From positions 1 to 5,239 of the forward strand of contig CABQIF010000134.1 of assembly GCA_902464115.1 (NCBI GenBank): DNA of 5,239 nt. Direction: 5' to 3'. Positions 1 through 4,844 of the stretch are shown here, piece by piece. The position numbers and the translations under genes were made by a program. The notes beneath the pieces are model-generated. The model worked only from the letters and a program-made list of their open reading frames with translations, made no database searches and had not been told where the DNA came from. Source of the stretch: an uncultured Ruminococcus sp. Lineage in GTDB: Bacteria > Bacillota > Clostridia > Oscillospirales > Ruminococcaceae. Within the stretch, counting starts at the first letter, position 1, and each line of letters begins with the position of its first letter.

Positions 1-19
1 CAATTGCAGCATGCTGGTA

Positions 20-50
20 GGCAAAAGCAGGGGTGGAACCCCCTTTTGCC
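20..50. repeat. Imperfect inverted repeat / stem-loop
   Basis: An outer 8-bp arm (20-27 with 43-50) is followed by a 2-base bulge (28-29) and an inner 5-bp arm (30-34 with 38-42) closed by a 3-base loop. It has no T run on either side, so it is not an ordinary intrinsic terminator. The loop strand contains GGGTGGAACC, which superficially resembles the core of a T-box antiterminator, but the rest of that motif is missing. The structure is certain as a sequence symmetry; its function is unknown. Confidence 0.6.
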
Positions 51-99
51 GGATGGGAGAGATTGTTTTCCCTAAGAATCATATTGATTGCTGGAAGAT

Positions 100-144
100 G
101 TGCTCAGCTTTGCCGAATCATACGCAAGTGGAGCACCTGTTTTT
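100..144 (+). terminator. Possible weak intrinsic terminator of an upstream transcript
   Basis: GTGCTC at 100-105 pairs with GAGCAC at 131-136. Inside this, a 2x2 internal loop leads to a shorter stem (108-113 with 124-128, one bulged base) and a 10-base loop. A run of five T at 140-144 follows after a three-base gap. The gap and the modest stem make it a weak terminator. Its place between a possible gene end (stop at 73-75) and the promoter at 183 makes the role reasonable but unproven. Confidence 0.3.
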
Positions 145-182
145 CAAAAAGCTGTCGGATACTGGCAAGATTGGCGGATCAT

Positions 183-211
183 TTGACATTTCTGTCGGTT
201 TATGCTACAAT
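183..211 (+). promoter_or_regulatory. Strong sigma-A promoter of the four-gene operon
   Basis: A perfect -35 box TTGACA (183-188) is separated by exactly 17 bases from the -10 box TACAAT (206-211). A TG one base upstream of the -10 (203-204) adds an extended -10 element. Transcription should begin near 217-218, immediately before the stem-loop at 219-245. This is the only clear promoter before the plus-strand gene run, so it probably serves all four genes. Confidence 0.85.
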
Positions 212-218
212 AAAATGA

Positions 219-245
219 CCCCATATGTCGGAACGGCGTATGGGG
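219..245 (+). promoter_or_regulatory. Stem-loop at the predicted mRNA 5' end
   Basis: CCCCATATG (219-227) pairs with CGTATGGGG (237-245) through nine pairs, one of them a G-U wobble, closing a 9-base loop. Because the predicted transcription start is 217-218, this hairpin would sit almost at the 5' end of the transcript. Such a position is known to protect mRNAs from 5'-end-dependent decay. It could also act as a weak attenuator, but the downstream T run (CATTTTG) is short and interrupted. It ends 15 bases before the ribosome binding site, so it should not hide that site. Confidence 0.55.
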
Positions 246-260
246 CATTTTGCAAAAATA

Positions 261-267
261 GAGGAGG
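261..267 (+). promoter_or_regulatory. Ribosome binding site deciding a TTG start
   Basis: GAGGAGG lies 8 bases upstream of TTG 276-278. The in-frame ATG at 225 has no such site, overlaps the 5' hairpin, and would add residues unlike the family. The site therefore fixes the start of the YdjM-type gene at the TTG. Confidence 0.8.
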
Positions 268-275
268 CTCTTCAC

Positions 276-902
276 TTGACAGGAAAAACCCATCTTACGG
301 TTGGAACTGCCGCAACCATTCTCATTACCCAGCCATCTGACTGGAAATCATTCTTACTCTGCATGGGGGCTGCTGCGGTCGGCTCTTGTGTCAGTGATAT
401 TGACGTTAGTACCTCCGGCAGCCATAAGGGCTTGCAGCGGATTTTGATTTTAATTGGGCTTGCAATTGTTGTAGTTTCTGTGCTGGACGGTATTTTTCAC
501 GCCGGTATCTGGACGATGATTCAGCAGAAAAATGGACTGCTGCAAAGTCTGGCTGGATTTGCGATGTTCATCGCCATCTGTGTATATGGAGAACGTCAGC
601 CACACCGCACCTTTACGCATTCTCTGGCAGGCGTTGCAACGCTCGGACTTGCTGTTTTTATCATACTGCCGGAAGCCGTATGGTATTTTATTTGCGGCAT
701 GGGAACGCATATTGCATTAGATTTGTTTAACTGCAAAAAAATTCAGCTGTTTTTTCCATTTGAACGGGGCAAAATCTGCTTTTATCTCTGTAAAGCCGGC
801 GGAAAAGTCAATCAATCGCTCTTTTGGGTGGGATTGGTGCTCTGGATTTTGGAAATCCTATGGATGGCGGCTGCTTGGGTGATGGAACATGGCTGGCAGT
901 GA
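276..902 (+). CDS. YdjM-type membrane-bound metal-dependent hydrolase
   Basis: The 208-residue product belongs to the YdjM/DUF457 family of membrane-associated metal-dependent hydrolases, whose substrate is generally unknown. It begins MTGKTHL, a typical family start with the first conserved His (H6). It continues with GSCVSDID (residues 36-43; D41 and D43), HRTFTHS (110-116; H110, H115) and HIALD (145-149; H145, D149), followed by FFPF (159-162). Together these His/Asp residues are the family's presumed metal ligands. Hydrophobic segments near 53-70, 90-104, 119-140 and 182-202 are probable membrane helices. The start is TTG 276 because GAGGAGG stands 8 bases upstream and the family N-terminus begins there. 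It is the first gene after the promoter, and mutY follows after 32 bases. E. coli YdjM is SOS-controlled, but I see no Bacillota LexA box here. The family is firm; the function is open. Confidence 0.88.
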   Translation: MTGKTHLTVGTAATILITQPSDWKSFLLCMGAAAVGSCVSDIDVSTSGSHKGLQRILILIGLAIVVVSVLDGIFHAGIWTMIQQKNGLLQSLAGFAMFIAICVYGERQPHRTFTHSLAGVATLGLAVFIILPEAVWYFICGMGTHIALDLFNCKKIQLFFPFERGKICFYLCKAGGKVNQSLFWVGLVLWILEILWMAAAWVMEHGWQ

Positions 903-917
903 TGGCTTACAGATTGG

Positions 918-926
918 AAAAGGAGG
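918..926 (+). promoter_or_regulatory. Ribosome binding site of the Nudix-mutY gene
   Basis: AAAAGGAGG lies 8 bases before ATG 935-937. An alternative in-frame ATG at 902-904 overlaps the previous stop codon (TGATG) and could be used by translational coupling. It has no good binding site, so 935 is preferred. Confidence 0.8.
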
Positions 927-934
927 AACTTCTC

Positions 935-2548
935 ATGAATTGGATGACACAGCTTGCACAGTATGTTCCGCAGACACCGCAGGAAGCAGCTGACAAGGCT
1001 GCTTTGCAGAACGATGTACAGAAATATGGAACGGCTGTGCTGGAACGCAGTTCCCCCAGTGGCAGCCATATTTGCTGTTCGGGGATGATTTTAGACCCAA
1101 CCATGACACAAGTGCTCTTGGTGTATCATAATATTTACCAGTCTTTTTCTTGGACAGGCGGTCATGCAGATGGAGAATCTGAGTTTCTAGCGGTCGCCAT
1201 TCGAGAGGCACAGGAAGAAACCGGCTTGCAGCAGGTGCAGCCGCTTTGCAGTGCAATTCTGTCCATTGACCGCTTGCCGGTAAAGGCACACATTCGACGT
1301 GGTGAGCCTGTCGCTGCCCATTTTCACGATTGCATTTCATTTGGACTGCTCGCAGACCCGAAACAGCCACTGCGGATTCAGCCAACGGAAAATAGTGCAG
1401 TCTGTTGGAAGCCGATTGCTGAACTGTCGGAACTCTGTCAAGAACCGCATATGCTGCCGGTTTATGAAAAGCTCATTGCACGGATGAAACAGGTACGGCA
1501 GGAACAGCAGGCGATCTTGTCGCAGATGGTTGCACCACTGTTGGATTGGTATGCGATTCACAAAAGAGATTTGCCGTGGCGGAAAGACCAAGACCCCTAT
1601 CATGTCTGGATTTCAGAAATTATGCTGCAACAGACTCGTGTCGAGGCAGTCAAAGGCTATTATCAGCGATTCTTGACCACTTTTCCAACGATACAGGCAT
1701 TGGCAGAAGCTGATCCGGAACAGGTGCGAAAATGCTGGGAAGGGCTGGGCTATTATACCAGAGCGAAAAATTTGCAGCGTGCTGCACAGCAGATTTTAGA
1801 ACAATATCACGGAACATTCCCGACCAAACACGAAGAAGTGCTTTCCTTGGCGGGAATCGGGGCGTATACGGCAGGGGCAATTTGTTCGATTTGTTATGAA
1901 CAGCCAACGCCGGCGGTAGATGGAAACGTCCTTCGCGTGGTAATGCGGTTGCAGGATGCATTTGATGAGATTGATCGACCAGATGTGAAACGTGCTGTTA
2001 CAGAGGCGTTGAAAACCTGCTATCCAGCTGGAAAATGTGGAATGTTTACACAAGCTCTCATGGAATTGGGCGCATTGGTTTGTGTTCCGAATGGAGCACC
2101 ACACTGTCAGGAATGCCCAGTTGCAGCACTCTGCCGCAGCCGGAAACAGGAAACACAAGCTTTGTTGCCTGTTCGGAAGAAAAAAGCTGCCAGACGAAAC
2201 GAACAGCGAGTGGTCTGGATTTTGCAGTGTGGGGAACGGTATGCAGTTTGTCAGCGACCAGAAAGCGGACTGCTGGCGGGATTGTGGGAGTTCCCGAATC
2301 AGCTGGGAACAATGACAGAAGCCGAAGCGATTCAGCAGGCGAAAGACTGGGGTTGTAAACCGATTTCTATTGAAAAAACCGCAGCCAAGAAACATATTTT
2401 CACGCACATTGAATGGCAGATGTTTGGCGTTTATCTGACTTGTGCCGCTATGCCAGAACGGTTTGTCTGGAAAACGGCAGCGGAATTGCAGGCGGAATTG
2501 ACACTGCCCACTGCTTTTCGGCAGTTTTTACAGGAGGAATCGCAATGA
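935..2548 (+). CDS. mutY: A/G-specific adenine glycosylase MutY with an N-terminal Nudix domain
   Basis: The 537-residue protein should excise adenine mispaired with 8-oxoguanine in base-excision repair. Ordinary MutY is about 350-390 residues; the surplus here is an N-terminal Nudix domain (about 1-180) with box G76 to L98 (REAQEETGL at 90-98). A short linker leads to the HhH-GPD domain (about 200-380). This carries the catalytic Glu in SEIMLQQT (E228), the hairpin LAGIGAYTAGAI (305-316) and the catalytic Asp in VDGNV (D329). Four iron-sulfur cysteines follow (C383, C391, C394, C400). The first gap is seven residues, against six in E. coli. The C-terminal Nudix-like 8-oxoG reader (about 424-530) has GLLAGLWEFP (445-454) and FTH (489-491), matching the FSH loop. 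No internal ribosome binding site precedes Met184 or Met198, so the fusion appears genuine. It overlaps the next gene by four bases. Identity is firm; the substrate of the first Nudix domain is unknown. Confidence 0.93.
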   Translation: MNWMTQLAQYVPQTPQEAADKAALQNDVQKYGTAVLERSSPSGSHICCSGMILDPTMTQVLLVYHNIYQSFSWTGGHADGESEFLAVAIREAQEETGLQQVQPLCSAILSIDRLPVKAHIRRGEPVAAHFHDCISFGLLADPKQPLRIQPTENSAVCWKPIAELSELCQEPHMLPVYEKLIARMKQVRQEQQAILSQMVAPLLDWYAIHKRDLPWRKDQDPYHVWISEIMLQQTRVEAVKGYYQRFLTTFPTIQALAEADPEQVRKCWEGLGYYTRAKNLQRAAQQILEQYHGTFPTKHEEVLSLAGIGAYTAGAICSICYEQPTPAVDGNVLRVVMRLQDAFDEIDRPDVKRAVTEALKTCYPAGKCGMFTQALMELGALVCVPNGAPHCQECPVAALCRSRKQETQALLPVRKKKAARRNEQRVVWILQCGERYAVCQRPESGLLAGLWEFPNQLGTMTEAEAIQQAKDWGCKPISIEKTAAKKHIFTHIEWQMFGVYLTCAAMPERFVWKTAAELQAELTLPTAFRQFLQEESQ

Positions 2549-3039
2549 TTTCGATTCGGGTTGCAGAGAAGGCAGACTTGCCAGCATTGCTGGAGATTTA
2601 TAACGAAGAGGTACTGCACGGAACGGCAACATTTGACCTGCATCCAAAGACGCTTGCAGAACGGCAGCTCTGGTTTGACCAGCACAATCAGGACAATCAC
2701 CCGTTACTGACTGCGGAACTGAATGGAACGATTGCCGGATATGCAAGTCTTTCTGCTTATGCGGAAAAAGAGGCATATTGTTCCGCAGTAGAACTTTCTG
2801 TTTATGTCGCAAAGTTTGCCCAGAGAAAAGGCGTTGCCAGTGCCTTGATGGAGGAGATTTTAGCGATGGCTCGGATAGATGTCCGCACGCATGCGATAGT
2901 TTCTATCATTACAGGCGGAAATGCAGCCAGTGAACGGCTGCATGAAAAGTTCGGATTTCAGAACTGCGGAACACTGCGAGAGATGGGAAAGAAGTTCGGG
3001 CGGTATTTAGACGTTGTATATTATCAGTTGTTGGTATAA
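2545..3039 (+). CDS. GNAT N-acetyltransferase, phosphinothricin/methionine sulfoximine type
   Basis: The 164-residue GNAT enzyme should move an acetyl group from acetyl-CoA to the amino group of a small amino-acid-like substrate. Family hallmarks are IYNEEVLHGTATFD (18-31), the strand ELSVYV (83-88), the acetyl-CoA pyrophosphate loop QRKGVA (93-98), GGNAASERLHEKFGF (124-138) and a C-terminal GKKFGRYLDVVYYQ (148-161). This pattern and length match the Pat/MddA-like group, which acetylates phosphinothricin and methionine sulfoximine/sulfone and may act on oxidised or toxic amino acids in nature. The start ATG lies inside the end of mutY (ATGA overlap) with AGGAGG 7 bases upstream, so the two are probably translationally coupled. 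The family is firm; the true substrate is an inference. Confidence 0.88.
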   Translation: MISIRVAEKADLPALLEIYNEEVLHGTATFDLHPKTLAERQLWFDQHNQDNHPLLTAELNGTIAGYASLSAYAEKEAYCSAVELSVYVAKFAQRKGVASALMEEILAMARIDVRTHAIVSIITGGNAASERLHEKFGFQNCGTLREMGKKFGRYLDVVYYQLLV

Positions 3040-3057
3040 GACGATAAAATAAAAAAT

Positions 3058-3063
3058 AGGAGG
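3058..3063 (+). promoter_or_regulatory. Ribosome binding site choosing the dehydrogenase start
   Basis: AGGAGG directly touches an ATG at 3064, which is too close to serve it. The next in-frame ATG at 3073 lies 9 bases downstream, a workable distance, and gives the usual short lead into the first beta strand. The start is therefore set at 3073. Confidence 0.75.
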
Positions 3064-3072
3064 ATGATTTTG

Positions 3073-3825
3073 ATGAGAGCGGTAATCACTGGTGCAACAT
3101 CCGGCATTGGAAAAGCAATGGCATGTCAGTTGGCACAGGAAGGCTGGAGTCTGGTTCTGACTGGTAGAAATCAAACGGTTCTGGAGCAGCTGCAAAAGAA
3201 TCTGCCGACGGCAGTCGAGATTCTGCCATTGGATTTGGCAGAGGAGGAAGCCCCCTATCGGTTATTTGATTTCTGCAAGAAGAAACGGGTAGATTTGCTG
3301 GTGAACAATGCCGGATTTGGCATTTTCGGGCGGTTTACAGAAACCAATTTGCAGGAAGAAATGGATTTGTTGGCAGTCAATGTGCGAGCCTTGCACATTC
3401 TGACGAAACTGTTTTTAAAGAAGTTTCAGGTTCAGAAACATGGTCGGATTTTGAATGTTGCTTCGAGTGCTGGATTTTTGACAGGGCCGTTGCTGTCCTC
3501 TTATTATGCCTCGAAAAATTATGTCGTGCGGTTGTCTTTGGCGATTGCAGAGGAACTCCGCCGGCAGCATAGTCCGGTTACGATGAGTATTCTTTGCCCT
3601 GGGCCAGTCGATACCAATTTCAATGCTCGTGCAGGAGTTTCGTTCAGTGTACCGCCGATGAGCAGCCAGCAGGTTGCAGCGTATGCATTGGAAAAGACGA
3701 TGGAAGGGAAATTGCTGATCGTTCCGGGCGTTGGAATGAAACTGGCACTGTTTGGGGCAAGATTTGTGCCGCATGCATGGCTTTCTGCGATCACCTATGA
3801 AGTGCAGAAGAAAAAGTTGAAATAA
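3073..3825 (+). CDS. Classical short-chain dehydrogenase/reductase (SDR)
   Basis: The 250-residue product is a single Rossmann-fold oxidoreductase using NAD(P)H. The nucleotide loop TGATSGIG lies at 6-13. LTGRN (29-33) ends the second strand, and its Arg favours NADP(H). The sequence then has NNAG at 78-81 and N103 in the helix-4 position. The catalytic triad is S131, Y144 and K148 (spacing S-x12-Y-x3-K), followed by CPGPVDT (175-181). Length and order are normal for classical SDRs, closest in style to the broad DltE/YqjQ-like group (COG0300). The C-terminal part (about 213-240) is hydrophobic and might touch the membrane or a lipid substrate; that is inference. It follows the acetyltransferase after 33 bases without a terminator, so it is probably the last gene of the operon. 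The substrate cannot be named. Confidence 0.9.
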   Translation: MRAVITGATSGIGKAMACQLAQEGWSLVLTGRNQTVLEQLQKNLPTAVEILPLDLAEEEAPYRLFDFCKKKRVDLLVNNAGFGIFGRFTETNLQEEMDLLAVNVRALHILTKLFLKKFQVQKHGRILNVASSAGFLTGPLLSSYYASKNYVVRLSLAIAEELRRQHSPVTMSILCPGPVDTNFNARAGVSFSVPPMSSQQVAAYALEKTMEGKLLIVPGVGMKLALFGARFVPHAWLSAITYEVQKKKLK

Positions 3826-3842
3826 AATTTGCATGGAAAATA

Positions 3843-3886
3843 AAAGAACCAGCTATCCAGAAAATTTATCTGGATGTTGGTTCTTT
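3843..3886. terminator. Convergent, probably bidirectional intrinsic terminator
   Basis: The outer arms AAAGAACCA (3843-3851) and TGGTTCTTT (3878-3886) pair through nine bases. Two more pairs (one G-U), a bulged T at 3854 and a 7-bp inner stem (3855-3861 with 3869-3875) lead to a 7-base loop. On the minus strand the stem is followed by a T-rich TTTTATTTT, so it is a good terminator for the minus genes. On the plus strand the T run (TTCTTT) is part of the stem, so termination after the dehydrogenase is plausible but weaker. It lies between two converging gene ends (3825 and 3907). Confidence 0.8.
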
Positions 3887-3906
3887 GCTGTGCAGTAAAC
3901 TGGAAT

Positions 3907-4608
3907 TTATATGGCATTCCAAATAAAACAAAAGGCAAATACGCACCCCCATGCGTTGCCAGTTTTCTTCTTTACCATTAACATTCCGTAAATTGCAATA
4001 ACTGTGGTAATTATTTCTACAATCCCCCAAAAAGAAGTGCTAAATGGGTGGAAAAGTATACACACGATTGCACAAGTAATAGCTCCATAATCTAACCATT
4101 CGTTTGTAGTAGGGTATCTTCTATTGATTTTGTCACAAATAACAACATAATTAAATCCTTCAAAAAAGCCCCACACAAGAACGATAAGAGCCATTCCTAA
4201 TATTGAAAATGGAATACCACTTGCAATTACATCATCTGTGATTAAAATACTGAAAGGTTGGTAGCCATTGAATTGACCTGATAAAAAAATATAACAGATG
4301 GACGGGACAAAGCATATAATCGTCCCGATGATTGCTTTGAAAATATTTTTTCGTATCAATCCAAAATGCGTGAAACTTTCTTTTCGCAAAATGCAAACGA
4401 TTGTAATTCCCAATCCAGCTACGCCAAATTGTACTCCTGCATTAAGTAATAATCTTGGAATAACTGAAATATTGCTGTTCGTAACAAAACTCATTAGTTG
4501 TTTACCTGTTGCAGCGTAAAATAGGAAAACTCCCAATGTTACCAAAGCTATAATCCAAAGATCTGTTTCTAATCTTTTTTGTTCCGCTGAAAGTTGTTGT
4601 TTCTTCAT
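3907..4608 (-). CDS. Polytopic membrane protein resembling a degenerate CPBP (Abi) family member
   Basis: The 233-residue product is strongly hydrophobic, with about seven probable membrane helices (near 16-33, 55-74, 88-109, 131-149, 172-186, 192-211 and 217-232) after a charged N-terminus. The layout and the late motifs recall CPBP intramembrane proteases. E150 in FFEGFNYV sits where the first glutamate motif would be, H187 (LFHPF) matches the second motif position, and the C-terminal FIWNAI has the Asn of the last motif. The usual double Glu plus Arg and the final His are missing, so protease activity is doubtful. CPBP relatives occur in bacteriocin self-immunity and protein processing, but nothing nearby proves either role. 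The start has TAAGGAG five bases upstream. The stop lies 20 bases before the terminator hairpin (minus direction). Gene certain, family moderately sure. Confidence 0.72.
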   Translation of the reverse strand: MKKQQLSAEQKRLETDLWIIALVTLGVFLFYAATGKQLMSFVTNSNISVIPRLLLNAGVQFGVAGLGITIVCILRKESFTHFGLIRKNIFKAIIGTIICFVPSICYIFLSGQFNGYQPFSILITDDVIASGIPFSILGMALIVLVWGFFEGFNYVVICDKINRRYPTTNEWLDYGAITCAIVCILFHPFSTSFWGIVEIITTVIAIYGMLMVKKKTGNAWGCVFAFCFIWNAI

Positions 4609-4613
4609 ATATG

Positions 4614-4620
4614 CTCCTTA
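4614..4620 (-). promoter_or_regulatory. Ribosome binding site of the membrane protein gene
   Basis: On the minus strand TAAGGAG lies five bases before the ATG at 4608-4606. No convincing promoter is visible in the 41-base gap to the preceding gene, which suggests co-transcription from further upstream. Confidence 0.7.
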
Positions 4621-4649
4621 AATTCAAATTTTCCTTTCCTTAATGATTA

Positions 4650-4844
4650 CTAATATTCCCTAGAAATTGCTGCCACATCATACATTTCCATAAATGCATC
4701 CAGGTCCGCTGCATTCCGAATCAACATAATCTCGTCAAAGTGTCCGGTATGAATATCTTTAAATCCAGCCACCTGTTCTCCGGTACAAATGCTACATTTA
4801 AGAACTGCTTTCTTATCCAAATATGCAGACCTTTGATTATACAC
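4650..4844 (-). CDS. Small CxxC protein of unknown function
   Basis: The reading frame encodes up to 64 residues with a single CxxC pair (CSIC, 17-20), then GEQVAGFKD and an acidic C-terminus ending in AISREY. From memory it resembles short Bacillota proteins that databases often label 'aspartate dehydrogenase', a name that cannot be right at this length; no function is known to me. The start is uncertain. GTG 4844 overlaps the previous gene by 8 bases but lacks a ribosome binding site. TTG 4820 (56 residues) has AAAGG nine bases upstream. Alternatively this frame is the tail of the upstream gene, separated by a frameshift near 4838-4844. The membrane protein gene follows after 41 bases. That the frame is coding is likely; that it is an independent gene is moderately likely. 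Confidence 0.6.
   Translation of the reverse strand: MYNQRSAYLDKKAVLKCSICTGEQVAGFKDIHTGHFDEIMLIRNAADLDAFMEMYDVAAISREY

Larger units (their letters stand above)
1..182. other. Upstream stretch with no supported gene
   Basis: No reading frame here looks like a real protein. One plus frame runs from the left edge to a TAA at 73-75 (24 codons) and could be the tail of an upstream gene, but the residues match nothing I recognise. Another plus frame stays open to 340 but runs straight through the promoter and the start of the next gene. A minus frame is open from an ATG at 94-96 to the left edge but has no ribosome binding site. What is visible is secondary structure: stem-loops at 20-50 and 100-136, described separately. 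The likeliest reading is the end of an upstream transcript plus an intergenic spacer. Confidence 0.5.

Noticed and set aside
28..45. T-box-like GGGTGGAACC core suggesting a tRNA-sensing leader
   Set aside because: Only part of the core is present: the usual ACCGCG end is replaced by C residues, the bases form a simple hairpin instead, and no matching terminator or aminoacyl-tRNA or amino-acid gene follows directly.
225..275. Longer version of the YdjM-type gene starting at ATG 225
   Set aside because: This ATG lies inside the 5' hairpin, about seven bases from the predicted transcript start, with no ribosome binding site. The TTG at 276 has GAGGAGG at the right distance and matches the family N-terminus.
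183..275. LexA (SOS) operator before the YdjM-type gene, by analogy with E. coli ydjM
   Set aside because: No CGAAC-N4-GTTCG or E. coli-type CTG-N10-CAG site that fits was found around the promoter; GGAACGG at 230-236 is only a half resemblance.
11..340. Open plus-strand frame across the promoter region
   Set aside because: It crosses the promoter, the 5' hairpin and the start of the YdjM-type gene in another frame, lacks a ribosome binding site and resembles no protein family known to me.
824..934. Longer mutY start at ATG 824 or 902
   Set aside because: The ATG at 824 lies well inside the preceding gene, and neither codon has a good ribosome binding site. AAAAGGAGG 8 bases before ATG 935 is decisive.
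1796..2407. Long minus-strand open frame (about 203 codons) opposite mutY
   Set aside because: It is fully embedded antisense to well-conserved MutY motifs, has no ribosome binding site, and its translation looks like random Cys/Phe/Arg-rich sequence.
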